A stretch of 64,000 nt of DNA. Source: Absidia repens (taxonomy: Eukaryota > Mucoromycota > Mucoromycetes > Mucorales > Cunninghamellaceae). Below the pieces are notes generated by a model. The model was not told the DNA's origin and did no database searches. It saw only the letters and a list, made by a program, of their open reading frames with translations. Positions 35,595-47,395 of the stretch are shown piece by piece. Position 1 is the stretch's first letter, and each line of letters begins with the position of its first letter. Position numbers and translations under genes: made by a program. The DNA is taken from the NCBI GenBank assembly GCA_002105175.1, contig MCGE01000052.1, positions 116,512 through 180,511 of the forward strand, given 5' to 3'.

Positions 35595-36840
35595 AGGTAG
35601 ACTTTGGGAAATATATGTCTTACAAAAGATTTAAAAGTGTTATCGAAATGCACGTTTTTATGATTCCTGATAGTGCAAAGTAAAACAGACACAAAAAAAA
35701 AAAAGGACTAAATGTACATTATTTTAGACAATCTGGTAACCCGATCATTCCTCGATGCTTTTAATGAAAATCTCGCTGACAGCATGTTCCCTGGAAGACA
35801 TTTATGTATTGACGAGCCGGTGTGTCAATGGCTTGGCAAGGACATGCCAAATTTGAAAAAAATTACCAAGAAAACCACATCCAATTGGCCAGGAATACAA
35901 AATACCGGCAGATTGTGATACTTGTTGTATCCTGAGGTTGGACTTTGTTTCTGATAAGTTCAAGAAAAAATACGACGATACCGATAGAAATTTGATCGCC
36001 ACCATGGTTCTACACTGGTAGAACTCTCATAGCTGACTCTTGGTTTGGCTCTCCAGAGATGTCATCGGAGCTGTATACATGTGGCCTACACTCAATTATG
36101 CAACTATGCAAGCGGAGATACTGGCTGACCTCGGTCGCGATTATGGCAGTGCTCTGACAATGGTATCGACACAGTCAAACTGGTGTTCCCTTATTGCCTG
36201 CTCTTACCGGGACAAGGAAGATGGTGGGATCTCGACAATTCAGGAATGCAATGGGTATGATGGTGCAAATTCAACGACCCCAAGTATTTGAAGAATACGA
36301 AACTCGAAAAAGTAAGTCTGTATATTACTGTACAATATCTGCATGAATAGCTAGTGTATTTTTTTAGGTGCCGTTGATATCTCAAACAACCGCCGTGACA
36401 ACCTCAACAACTTTCATGATATTATGAAGAGCTATCGTTGGGAGGTCCGGACCCTTTGCTTTCTTCCTCGGAATTGCCGAATCCAATGCGTTTAGTGCAT
36501 ACAAGGTGTTCCATCAACATGGAGCAAGCATGAAGCATAATTCATTCAAGTCGAAGCTTGCGGATTCCATTTTGGCCTTGGTACTCGACCAGGAATCTCT
36601 CCAGGAGCAAATGAGTGCCTCTAGAATGAAGACAAGAGCAATGGACTACCATCGAAGTGTCCCATTGGAAAAAAAACTGAGGCTGGAAAAGACATTCGCC
36701 GAATTTGCAGAGATTGCAAAAGAGTAAAAACAATGCTGCGTTGTTCGTGCGACCCGTCAAGCCCGCTATGTCATGATTGTTGGCAACCTCATTTCCAGCA
36801 TGCTTGGGTCGAACAAACCAATTCATATTAATATAGAAAA
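35595..36840 (+). pseudogene. PiggyBac-type transposase relic, copy 1
   Basis: Scattered frames match PiggyBac (DDE_Tnp_1_7) transposases: FPGRHLCIDEPVCQWLGKDM, then after frameshifts LDFVSDKFKKKYDDT, GRTLIADSW, and a C-terminal part (ESNAFSAYKVFHQHGASMKH, KTRAMDYHRSVPLEKK) ending in a Cys pattern (CRC-like, CDPS..CHDCW). Copy 2 at 39290-41131 has the same order. At least three shifts or stops make this copy non-functional. The right end of the element continues at 37640-37940 after an R2 insertion. Confidence 0.75.
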
Positions 36841-36864
36841 TTGATAATTTTTTTTTAAAAAAAT

Positions 36865-37530
36865 AAACGCTCTGGCGCTCCGCTGGAGCTTTTGGAAATC
36901 TTTCGATTTACTGGGTGTCACAGTTTTTTTATTAAAGTGTGAGTTTCGATGGGATAAGATTAAAGCCTCCGCCATTTCGCACTATGGTGGGCGGCCCCTT
37001 GGGGCCCAACCGTCGTGCTCAGCGCGTCGTCAATAGATACTTTTTTAAAAAAAATGGAAGGTCGAAAAACAGGGTGACTGAACCATTCGCACTCCGCCTC
37101 TCATGGATTTAAATTTTCTCCTTTTTTTTCTTCCTCTTTCTTTTTTTCTTTTTTTCTTTCAGAACATCAACTTCAACTGCGGATTTAGTGATCTTGGATT
37201 AGTGGTTAGAACTTGGATCAGGGGCCTTTTGAAAAGTGCAATACAAACATCATGGGGAAACCCTTCCATTTTGGATTCGAGATCTTTGACCGTCATCAAA
37301 TTAGCATTCATTTTAGAATGGTGTCCTTAGCTCGACTTTGCGTTAGTGTAGTGTCCTTAGCTCAACTTAGCGTTAGTTATCATAGTTTATATTGCATCTA
37401 TATCAGAATTAAACATGTCTTGTCTTTTTACTTATATTCTCTTTTATGCCTTTCATTGTCTCGCTGAATGAGCATGGCATATGTACGTGGAAAAACAGAG
37501 TGTGTGGGGGGGTTTATGCGTAGAAAAAAA
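36865..37530 (-). repeat. R2 copy, reverse, with a single minisatellite unit
   Basis: In reverse it reads from the R2 end (AAAAGCTCCAGCGGAGCGCC) through one copy of the GAGCACGACGGTTGGGCCCC unit to the CCCACACACTC block, matching about 50285-51244. It holds one minisatellite unit where the tandem copies hold four at this place. It interrupts PiggyBac copy 1. Confidence 0.75.
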
Positions 37531-37639
37531 AAAACTGCAGCTCGTTGTGTAAAATACTACTTAGAGTTTATTTAGAAATGACCCCAACATTGTAACAGCG
37601 ACATGGATACGGTGATATGAGAGGAGGAAATGGATGGAA

Positions 37640-37950
37640 AATTCAGAGTCATAGATGTTTATATATTAATAAAAAATATTTTTATTTTGTTTTGCGACCT
37701 CCACAGCATGTTTTATCATCGGACAGTTCTGTCCGCTTTCCAAATAAGGAAAATGACCCTGTTAAAAAATATCTTTTTTTTTGCTAATATAAACAAGCTC
37801 TGAAATTAATTCCACGTAATATACTAAACTAAAACAATTTATTCATAAAATTTCGTATGGATGATGTTTTATTGCGAAGATATTTTATTCTAAAGATCGG
37901 ACAGTTGTGTCCGCTGAGTTCATATACAGTACTGCTTCTTGAATAAAGAG
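37640..37950 (+). mobile_element. Displaced right end of PiggyBac copy 1
   Basis: The order CCAAATAAGGAAAATGACC, ATTAATTCCACRTAAT.TACT, AAACTAAAACAAT.., GATATTTTATTCTAAAGATC and a palindrome CGGACAGTTCTGTCCG is the same as at 41210-41410 in copy 2. Confidence 0.7.
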
Positions 37951-37961
37951 TAACAACATTC

Positions 37962-38608
37962 GGTTGAAAGTCAAAATAGACACTCCATAGTAATTTGAAT
38001 TCCAAATTAGTACACGGAGAATGGGTTTATCCGGCCAAGAGTGGTACTGATCGACGCGCAATTGTTTAGAGTATGTTACACATAAGTTTAAGATTCATCG
38101 GCCGACATTTTTCGTAAATCGAAAAATGGCTTAAATGACGATTGCAGAGCCTGATGACGATCTATTTGTGTTCCCTGTGTCGATCTGCGCACGGACGTTT
38201 GTTCCTGAAATTTGAAACCCGTTCCGACATCTTTAATTTTTCAATAAATCTGAAATCAGTAAAAAAAAATAATGAAACCTGAATTGTCATTTTCTCATTT
38301 TCCAGAAATAAAGTCATAAATTTGTTAATTCAACTCGAATAACTTTAAAACTATATCAGAATATGTAGTTTTACAAGCACTTTCGATTGGTGTAACTTAC
38401 GTCTCTGTATCTAAACTACGTATAAAGTTAGACATTTAAAGCCACTTTTCAATTTACGAAAAATGTCGGCCGATGATCTTAAACTTATGTGTAACATACT
38501 CTAAACAATTGCACGTCGATCGGTACCACTCTCGGCCGGATAAACCCATTCTCCGTGTACCAATTTGGAATTCAAATTACTATGGAGTGTCTATTTTAAC
38601 CTTGATCC
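37962..38608. mobile_element. Long-TIR element without an ORF (relative of 23107-24538)
   Basis: Arms of about 165 bp (37962-38140 and 38435-38608) are inverted copies. Ends read GGTTGAAAGTCAAAATAGAC and, from the right, GGATCAAGGTTAAAATAGAC, matching the ends of the 23.1-kb element. Internal features (TGTGTTCCC.., GTTCCTGA) are also shared. No ORF is present, so it would be a non-autonomous form. Confidence 0.75.
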
Positions 38609-39289
38609 ATGAGGCGTCCAGGGAGAAAACCATTTTGATATTGGTTGATGCATTTGTTCATCACAGATTTGATTCGTCCAGTCAAGGTTCTTGTGAATAC
38701 CTTTGTATCGCAATTGATCCGTGAGATCCGGAGGTCTTGCCATGGTGTAAAGCATGAAAATAAAATTAAACATCTGTTCCTGAATAAATCCGTGACTAAA
38801 TAAGTTGAAATCCCGATTAGGAACAATGCAAAATAAAAATAAATCACACAACAATTGCGATGAAAGAAGAAAACAATGATTCGCTTCATGAAATCATTAG
38901 GTCTCATAAAATACCCTTGCAATGATATCAATCGTATCATCATATGATTATGATAAAAAATAATATAGTAACAATATCTATTTTCAATGAAACATAAGAC
39001 ATTTTTTATTAACAAGTGGTATATGAATCGGACACAAACGTCCGCTAATAAAAATCGATTTTTGAAACACTTTTATTGGCTGAAATTTTTTGACCATAAT
39101 GTATGACAATGGCTGTAACGTGTAGAATAATACCGTTTTCAAATCTACAGTACATCCTTATCAACTCATCACGATCTCCGAAAAAAAAGAAAATGCCCAG
39201 AATCAGTAGACACCTCAATGCCAACAGTAAAGTCAAAGTTTCCGCAAAACCGATGCCCATGAGCGTCTTACAGGGCCTCGGTTGTCGTT

Positions 39290-41131
39290 TGACGGTCGTA
39301 CAGTACGATCGCGCGATCTACTAATGATGAACAGAAAGTTGTCTACAAAGTCGTGCTGGATGTGCTTCCAGACAAGGTTTATACTGTACACTTCTTGGCA
39401 ACAGTATCAAGTACGTTGGTCCTGTCGAAGACGGAACTGCATCCAAAGAAGCTGAAACTGACCAAGCGGACATTGGAGACGTCCATACCGAAGATGACAG
39501 TATGCTGGATGACGCAGAGCGAGAAGAAGATGGAAATGATCCTGTACTGTAGATCGTAACCAAGGCGATGAGCTCTCTAATGATGGTACAACTTGGCGGC
39601 GACTACCGGTATACGTAGATGACAGAATTGGACGTGGGTGGATTAGACGAGCCAAAATCCACTTGATTGGCGCGGAATACAGTATTCGGCGCCTTATGAC
39701 TATTTTTTACGATTTTTGCCTGTGCAACTTATTCAAGACATTGTTATACCTTGCATTAATGATCATGCACGCAGTGTGATACCCAACTGGCAAGACCTGA
39801 CCTGGATCGGTCCCATGCTACATATGATGATTTGGCAAAACGAAGATGTCAAAGCGTATTGGCTTATGGCTGACCATCGGTTCATTCATATCTGTGGACT
39901 TCGCTCAATATATGTCTTACTGAAGATACAAAAAAATAATTAAAATGCATTTGTTCACGATTCCCGATGTTGCAAAGTGTGATGAATACGAGACTGAAAT
40001 AAAGTAACTTTATTATTTAAAAATAATAATGAGGAAGAAGCCGGAAAACCCCAGTGGGTAAAAAAAAGTAAAACTGAAAATAAAAAAAATCATAGTCCAG
40101 TAATTAGATTCCACAAAGTCTAATTTCAGTACTAATAAAAAAAAAAAAAAAAAAAACTAAATACTAGCTATCAGTGCTGTGAAATTGGAATCCCGTTCAG
40201 GTACAAAAATAAAAATAGATTTTACTGTATGTGTCAAATGTGGGAGCGCCCTCATTTACTATTTTTTTTTTGTATTTTCACTTTTTACTTCCAACACCTA
40301 ATAAGCACCACACAAAGTAAAGAAAAAAACAAACTAGTATTAAATGTATTTTACATCAGACAATCTGGTGATCCGCTTTATCAAACTCGGTTATTTCTCG
40401 AAGCATTCAATTTGAACCTGGAACGTATCTCTGCATTGACGAGACCATGTGTCAATGGTTGGGGAGATTTATGCCTAGCCTTAAACATGTTCCAAGAAAA
40501 CCACACCCTATAGGCCAAGAATACAAAGCACTTGCTGATGCGGATACGTGTTGTATTCTTCAATTGGATTTCGTTTCGGACAAATTCAAGAAGAAGTACG
40601 ATGATACCGACAGAAATTTGGTTGCAACGGTGAAACGATTGTCAGAACCTTGGTTCCAAACTGGTCGAACTCTGATTGCTGACTCTTGGATAACCGTCGT
40701 GATAACCTCAACAACTTTCATGATATTATGAAAAGTTATCGCTGGGAAATACAAATGCTTGCTTTCTTTTTGGGTATTGTAGAGGTGAACGCATTCAGCG
40801 CTTATAAAAAGTTCAACCGCCATGGAGCTTCTATCAAGCACAATGCTTTCAAGTACAAGCTTGCGGAAGGCATATTGAAATTTGTGACGGACCAGGGGGG
40901 GAAGCAATGCGTCAAATGCAGCAGTCAAGAATGAAGACACGTGCAATGAACTTCCACAAGTCAGTTAAGTTGGGTAAATTGGCCAGTGGTAACAATATCC
41001 GTCGAAAGTGTTCAACATGCTCAACCAAAACTGAGTTCGCATGCATTTGTACCACCGATATTCCCCTTTGTGTTGAGTGCTGGCAAATTCATTTCGAAAA
41101 AGCATGGACCGAAAAAAATATTCCGTATTAA
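39290..41131 (+). pseudogene. PiggyBac-type transposase relic, copy 2
   Basis: The N-terminal part is spread over frames at 39330-39950 (PVYVDDRIGRGWIRRAKIHL; LIQDIVIPCINDHARSVIPN). After the LE insertion the catalytic region reads YLCIDETMCQWLGRFMPSLK, LADADTCCILQLDFVSDKFK and GRTLIADSW, with D in CIDE and ADSW as in PiggyBac. The C-terminus has CSTCSTKTEFACIC and CVECWQIHFE, a Cys-rich domain typical of the family. Several frameshifts are required. Confidence 0.75.
39978..40312 (+). mobile_element. Solo LTR, family LE, target duplication CAAAG
   Basis: It starts TGTGATGAATACGAGACTG and ends AAGCACCACA; CAAAG flanks at 39973-39977 and 40313-40317. PiggyBac copy 1 shows the uninterrupted site (GTGCAAAGTAAAAC near 35677). 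Confidence 0.9.
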
Positions 41132-41500
41132 TTTAGATGATCGAAATACTATGTTTTTAAAAACAAAATAAATTTACCTTTTGTTTTGCAGTTTTTATGT
41201 CATGTTTTATGAGCGGACATTTGTGTCCGCATTCCAAATAAGGAAAATGACCCCTTTTTAAACCTTTTATTTTTTTTCTTATTTTTAACAAAACTCCAAA
41301 TTAATTCCACATAATTTACTAAACTAAAACAATTGATTCATAAAATTTTGCGAACGGATGTTGCTTTATTGTCAAGATATTTTATTCTAAAGATCGGACA
41401 TTAATGTCCGCTGGGTTATATACCACTTGTTAATAAAAACCATATACAAGAATCTCACTTAATTCTACCTGTCTTATATTCATTTTTTATTTTTTTGCTA

Positions 41501-42186
41501 TTTTACAAGCGATTGTTGGAATCATGAATTTCTCTTACTAAGGTATTATTAGATGAGGTAGAGATGAGGGAATAAATCATTGGACTGTGATTAGATGATT
41601 GAGTAATTATTGGTGACTAACAGATCGGGATCGAATATGACAATTAGGAGGTGATCCCGCTTTTCAACTCCTTCCCGCCCAAACTGACTCCTTTTATGGA
41701 AATATTCTATAGAAATGACACTGGATATATTAATGGTGCTTCTCTAATGTGATGAATATGGGATACTTTATTAAAATGGAGGTATATGGCTTTTAAAAAC
41801 GTTGATTATATAATAAAAATAATGGTTTATTAAACGAAATGAAAGATCCGCTAATAAAAAAAGCTGGTATCAATAATCTATAAAGAATGGTATACGAGAC
41901 AGTAAATAGGGGAAAAAAGGGACATATGGGAAAACGCTAGGAATGACTGATAAAAGGTACTGTAGGCTATCGCAAATATTTGAAGAGGTAGACCCCCTCC
42001 CCCCGAAAAAAGCGACAGCTCACATATCCAAAAGGAAAAAAAAAGCCAACTAATTGTGCTGTATACAAAAAGAAAAGTAGTCCAATATAGTATAGTATAG
42101 TATATGGATGAATGTATTGGTAAATGTGGGAGGCACACAGCAACTATGCGTCTATTTTGTTAGTTGCTCATCATAGTATGCCCATG
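41501..42186. other. LA LTR fragment and spacer
   Basis: 41505-41655 matches the LA LTR in reverse (ACTAAGGTATTATT.GATGAG, CAGATCGGGATCGAATATGA). The remainder is AT-rich; the ORF at 41878-42138 shows no recognisable motif. Confidence 0.5.
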
Positions 42187-42693
42187 AAAAAGTCTGGTTT
42201 GGTTTGAGTCAAAACCAAAAGGCCCTGAAAAAGGAATGATGTATCAAAAAGGGATCGCTAAAGGGATCTGTAGGAGGGATTTCTAGAGGGATCTGTAAGA
42301 GGGATTTCTAACGGAGATTTCTAAGAGGAATCTATAAGAGGAATTTCTAAGAGGAATTTCTAAGAGGGATTTCTAAGGGGGATCTCTAAAGAGTATCTCT
42401 CAGAGGGATCCGCAAACTTTTAACGACGTTTAAACACACGTTATTAAAGCAAAGACAAGGTTTATTGAAGCTAAGACAAATTTTATTGAAGAAAAGAGAC
42501 AAACTAAGCTAATCACGACACCCCCCAATCCTAGAATCAAAATGAAAGGGTTTCCCCATGCATCTTGTAATCCCTTTTCTGAAACCCTTCTAAACTAGTC
42601 TCAACAGAAAGCCAAGGCCACCAGATTCACAACGAGCCAAAAACCGTGACGAAAAAATGATTTTTTGTTAAAAAAAAAAAGGAAAGAAAGAGA
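42187..42693 (+). repeat. Repeat family R1, left part before the LINE insertion
   Basis: It has the same start block as 21764, a GGGATTTCTAAGA array (42250-42410), TTTATTG..GACA repeats and the hairpin core near 42545-42590. It continues at 43839 after the LINE. Confidence 0.8.
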
Positions 42694-43838
42694 TTTTTTT
42701 TTTTTTTTTGTAAAAATTTATGAATTTTATTCATAGGACCCGTATCGTTGAGTGGCGGAGCCCGAAATCAGCGATGTCACAAGGGTGGATAATTGTATAA
42801 ATGAGAGTATAGTGTGGAAAGAATAAAATAAATAGAATAAATAAAAGAAATAAAAGAAGTAAAATAAATAAAATAAAGAAGGTAGTATGGGCGACAGGAG
42901 TATGCTAAATTACTATGGAATCGAGGACGGGGCGAAGGGCGGTAAAGACCGACTAGTCGTCTAATGGTAGTGGCGTCAGGATGTGTAATGTTTCTCTGAT
43001 GGCACGCTTGACGAGGTGTTGGCGTTGGAAGGGTATATTGTGAATTGATGATTGCCAATGTCCGATCCAGATGCATCTAAGCGTAGTACCTATGACAACC
43101 AAGAGATGAGATGGGTTCCATATTGTGGAGGGCCAGGTAAGTGTCGTCATGATTGTGTAGAGACAATCTATCGAAAAATGTAAATGCGGAAAGAAATAAC
43201 CCAGGACTGACGTCCAAACATCATTCTTGGTGGGGCAACCGACCTGAAAGTGGAGTGTATCTTTAAAGCTAGTGGTACATAGATGACACAGGGAGGATGT
43301 GGATCGCCCTATCTGACGCAGGAAGTGACGTAAGGGGACTTTGCCAACCAGTATCTTGTACCAAATGGTGCGGGCTTCAGGAGTCATTGGAGCCTTCCAA
43401 AAGATGTCGGTGCCGGCGGGCGAGAGAGGAGAGGATTTCGTGGAGAAAGGGGGGGTAGACATAGCGGAGGAAAGATGGGGTCAGTAGTTGGTTGGGTTCG
43501 ACGGACCAGTGAATGATATCGGCTAGAGGGGCGGTTACTGTGGAGACAGGTCTGGTGGTGATCAAATCCATCGCCCAATCGTGGAGCTGTATGTTGCCTC
43601 CAAGAACGTCCTTGAGAAGGTGTTTCAGTAATCGTGGGTATCGTCTTTGATCGGTGTCTACTTTCGGTCTTAAGCATTGGAGGATTTCATCAATAACAAA
43701 AAAGGTGTGTCCTTGATCTTTTCGGTGACCTTTTCGAAGAAGCCAGTGGTTGGTGGGGACGTTGTAGAAGAATACGGTGAGGGGGAGGTGGAGGCACAGG
43801 TCGAGTCGTAGCCCGTCAAAAGCTTTGAATATTAAGGA
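42694..43838 (-). mobile_element. 5'-truncated non-LTR retrotransposon (LINE)
   Basis: On the minus strand the element ends in an A tract (plus-strand T tract 42694-42709) after AATAAA-like text, and begins abruptly at 43838. A 13-bp direct repeat, GGAAAGAAAGAGA, lies at 42681-42693 and 43839-43851. The body encodes the C-terminal part of a LINE ORF2. Confidence 0.88.
42953..43830 (-). pseudogene. LINE ORF2 C-terminus (zf-RVT-like region)
   Basis: The first frame runs from about 43825 (KAFDGLRLDLCLHLPLTVFF, RLLKHLLKDVLGGNIQLHDW) to a shift near 43440, then continues at 42953-43462 with ARTIWYKILVGKVPLRHFLR and CHLCTTSFKDTLHF. The W-x-K...P.R...R and C-x2-C...H pattern is typical of the zinc-binding domain after the reverse transcriptase of fungal LINEs. 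The polymerase domain itself is missing through 5' truncation. Confidence 0.78.
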
Positions 43839-44700
43839 GGAAAGAAAGAGAAAGAGAGAGAGAAAATGGGGAATGTCGCTTGAAAAATAATTCAGGCAAA
43901 GCGGGGTTTGATTGCCAATCCCGCCACGAAAAAATCTGGAAGCCCGTCAACGAACAAAAACAAAATTGGGAAAGCCTACAGATATAATAACAAGACTCTA
44001 TGCTTCAATATAGCTTACAGAAGTATAGCATGTAGAATAATTTACCGTATTCGAATAGTTTGGAAAATAGACTACCAAAGTAGAATAGTATGTAGAACAG
44101 ACTACCCCAGTATAATAGAATGTACATTAGTGCGCAGATTAATCTACCACGGTAGAATAGCTTTGTCACCCATTGTTCATTGCAAAATAAAAAAAAACTT
44201 TTATTGAATAATCATAGTCAAGAATATACTAAAGAAAAGAAATTCTAAGAGCTAGTCTACCAGAAAAACGGATCTCCAAAGGGGATCTACAAACTTCTAA
44301 TGAGCTTTTAAACACACATCATTGAAGCAAACATAGGGATCTGCAAATTTCTAATGACCGTGAAACACATCATTGAAGCGAAGACAGATTTTATTGAAGC
44401 AAAGACAAGTTTTATTGAAGCAAAGACAAGTTTTATTGAAGAAAAGAGACAAACTAAGCTAATCACGACAACCCCCCAATCCTAGAATCAAAATGAAAGG
44501 GTTTCCCCATGCATCTTGTAATCCCTTTTCTGAAACCCTTCTAAACTAGTCCTAACAGAAAGCCAAGGTCACCAGCTCCACAACGAGCCAAAAACAGTGA
44601 CGAGAAAATAATTGGTTCTTAAAAAAAAGGAAAGAAAGAGAAAGAGGGAGAAAAATGGGGATGTCGTTTTTTTTAGAAAAAGAGGGAGCGGCGTTCGAAA
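43839..44700 (+). repeat. Repeat family R1, right part after the LINE insertion
   Basis: It resumes with GGAAAGAAAGAGA and the GCGGGGTTTGATTGCCAATC block, then a full unit with the hairpin core near 44500-44545. Confidence 0.8.
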
Positions 44701-44785
44701 TGTGATTGATCCACCCAGATATCACTTATATTGATCTAGACAGAAATAGATGTCTAAAACTAAAACATATTTTCAAAAGTGAAAC

Positions 44786-45124
44786 TGTTGTGAATTAGGT
44801 TTTTTGTAAAAATAAAATAATAATAAAAAAAATAAGATGAGAATGTTGATAACCTTTATCTAATATAAATCAAGCATCTTTTTATAAGGATGTAATTATA
44901 ATATAAAAAAGTATAACTATTAATACGGTTTGATATAATGAATGGGGTTCTTTTTCAAAGACATGAAAAAGTGAAATCAGATCATGACACCCATATATGA
45001 TCTGAGCCCTTGTATTGTAGCGCTGGATTGAATTTATTTTTATTTCACTTGCATTGTGCATGATTTACATCAATGTCACACCTTATTTTATTTTTATTGA
45101 CACATTCATATGCAAAATACAACA
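44786..45124 (+). mobile_element. Solo LTR, family LB, target duplication GAAAC
   Basis: It starts TGTTGTGAATTAGG and ends CAAAATACAACA; GAAAC flanks at 44781-44785 and 45125-45129. Length 339 bp. Confidence 0.88.
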
Positions 45125-45539
45125 GAAACAAAATATCGTGATACGGGTTGTGGTTTAAAAAAAGAAAGATAATATCCTACTCTACGTGTCTGGGATCCAG
45201 AACAGTAAATGTTTCTAAATGGGCATAGAAGCAAAAGAGCAAATGTTTTCAGTTCTGGTAACAAACAATAAAAAAGTGAAATGTTTCCACTTTGGGGATA
45301 GCGGCAAAAGAGGAAATGGTATAATACAGTATTTTAAGTTTCAATTGAGACGAAGTGTATTTTTTTTGCGGGGCGGGAATTGAAATTGAGATGAAGAGAT
45401 TTTTTTGAAACACCTGCTAGAATTTTTCAGACGCTGTGAAATAAAATTAAGGCGTAGAGTAGGTTCTGTAAATTTATTTTAAAAGACACAGAAAAAAATT
45501 TGGGATTATGGGAATTTGCATGAGACTATTTCAAACCAA

Positions 45540-46490
45540 CTTATTTTTGGAATCCATCCTTGACAATCATCAACAGTGACAGATTTGCAGCCTTCAGCAA
45601 TGCGATCACTGAGCGGATTTCGTCTAATTTGACTCCTAATTTTTGATCAGCAACCTTCGGTGGGGTTAAGGAAAGGAGAATATGGTGGCATATACAAGGA
45701 TTTATAGCCTCGTTCCTTGGTCAGTTCAAAAACAAAACGTTACAATTGCCCATCACGATAAACATACCTTTCTTGTTATGTCTATCCAAAACATTCATCA
45801 CCGAATCCATAAACTTCACTATATGGAAGGCGATAGTGCCTTCGGTTTCGTAGCACTAGTTTTTTTTTTTTTTTTTTTGATCCAGATGGCTGTGGAAATT
45901 TTTTTTAGATCAATTTGGCAGCTTCGTTTGTCAGTGGTACCACTTTCGAAAAATTAATCGTTCCAAATGGCGTAATGGAGCCGACCATACTGAGGTTCGC
46001 GCCCTTTTGTGTATGTACTTTCACTACAGCAGGATCTCCGATCTTTGCCCAAGCACGGTTTCTCATCAATTGGGTGTTAAAGCCAGCTTCGTCAACAAAA
46101 ACACAATTCTTCTGGAAGTCAACACCAGCAGGTTTCCACTCCTTAATCACTTTAAAGCGCAAATCAAGTATCCTAACCGTGTCTCTTTCCATAGTATTAC
46201 TTCTTTGCTTGCTTCAAGGACATTCAGTATGGCAATTTTCTCAGATGATCATAGAAGCCAGTAAGAGATATTTCTAAGCCTTCGAAATTCTTGATTAATT
46301 TTTCTGATAAACAACTAAGGCTAATGGGCGGATTATTATCAATTAGTTCAATTAAAAAAGTCGTGTACTGAGGGAATGATTTTTGGGGATATGGTCCCTT
46401 GATTTTTTCACGGTGCCAGGCAAAATCATTTCGTCCGAATTGTTGAAGCCCTTGAATAAAGTGTAAGCGCTGCTCCTTGGTATATGTTGC
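45540..46490 (-). pseudogene. IS630/Tc1-type transposase relic
   Basis: Reading leftwards: YTKEQRLHFIQGLQQFGRND, FPQYTTFLIELIDNNPPISL, then after a stop the frame 45905-46192 with NCVFVDEAGFNTQLMRNRAW (first catalytic D) and GDPAVVKVHTQKGANLSMVG, and further left, in another frame, YMPPYSPFLNPTEG (last catalytic acid in the PYSPxLNPxE motif). The middle Asp region is degraded. Ends of the element were not identified. Confidence 0.75.
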
Positions 46491-46587
46491 GGCTCACTTA
46501 TAATGTCAAATTATCAATTTTCATTTCATTGAACAGTATTAAAGACAAACTGTCATCAGATTTTTAAAGCCCCGCTAGATTACTAGT

Positions 46588-47205
46588 TGTCGTATTTGTC
46601 ATCCTCTATATTTGCATTATAAATCAATCTATCAAATATAGCAAATGTCAGACTCAGATCAGGTACTAACTGTCATATTCAATCCCGATCTGTCAGTACA
46701 CCAATGATCATTCAATCATCTAATCACAGTCCAATGATTGATTCCCTCATCCAATAATACCTTTATAGTAGAAATTAATTATTCCAATAAGCGCTTCCCC
46801 AATTTTATTATAAAAGCCTTTCTGTTGTAAATAGGGTTTTTGTAAAAATAAAATAATAATAAAAAATAAGATGAGAATGTTGATAACCTTTATTTGATAT
46901 AAATCAAGCATCTTTTTATAAGGATGTGATTAAGGTATGATACAGTATAACTATTACTACGGTTTGATATAATAAATGGGTTTCTTTTTCAAAGACATGA
47001 AAAAGTGAAATCAGATCATGATACCCATATATGATCTGAGCCCTCGCATTGTAGCGCTGGATTTGAATTTATTTTTATTTCACTTGTATTGTATATGATT
47101 TACATCAATGTCACACTTTATTTTATTTTATTGCTACATTCATATGCAAAATACAACACTTTCATCATTTTACTGAAATAAAAATATAACTTCGACTTCT
47201 ACTAC
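46588..47205 (+). mobile_element. Solo LTR, family LA, interrupted by an LB LTR
   Basis: It starts TGTCGTATTTGTCATCCTC; its text resumes at 47164 (CATCATTTTACTGAAATAAA) after the LB insertion and ends near TTCTACTACA. The outer right end is approximate. Confidence 0.6.
46823..47158 (+). mobile_element. Solo LTR, family LB, target duplication CTTTC
   Basis: It starts TGTTGTAAATAGGG and ends CAAAATACAACA, with CTTTC at 46818-46822 and 47159-47163, inside an LA LTR. This is a second independent LB-into-LA insertion. Confidence 0.88.
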
Positions 47206-47395
47206 ACAACCATTACACTAATATTAACAACATGATAAATAAAAAAACGTATGCGGAGTGTAAATATTGCCACCGCCTTCTTTTTTTCTCTTAATTAGCT
47301 GTTGAAGGGAGTTATTTATGGAATCATTCACAATAAAACTTCTTTTTATATAAGTCCTTGAAAACGAGATTCTTTTGTCTGTTTTATTTTGGAAA

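Larger units (their letters stand above)
39013..41429 (+). mobile_element. PiggyBac-type transposon, copy 2, TTAA-flanked
   Basis: TTAA lies at 39009-39012 and 41430-41433. The terminal inverted repeat is CAAGTGGTATAT at both ends, followed within 30 bases by palindromes of the form GGACA(n)TGTCC (39028-39043 diverged; 41395-41410). The 2417-bp element contains the decayed transposase and an LE solo LTR (39978-40312). Confidence 0.9.
38745..41500. mobile_element. Repeat R4 (host) split by a PiggyBac insertion
   Basis: The segments 38745-39012 and 41430-41500 match, in reverse and without a break, 55325-55720. The copy at 55.3 kb has a single TTAA (55373-55376) where this copy contains a 2.4-kb element. 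Confidence 0.75.
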
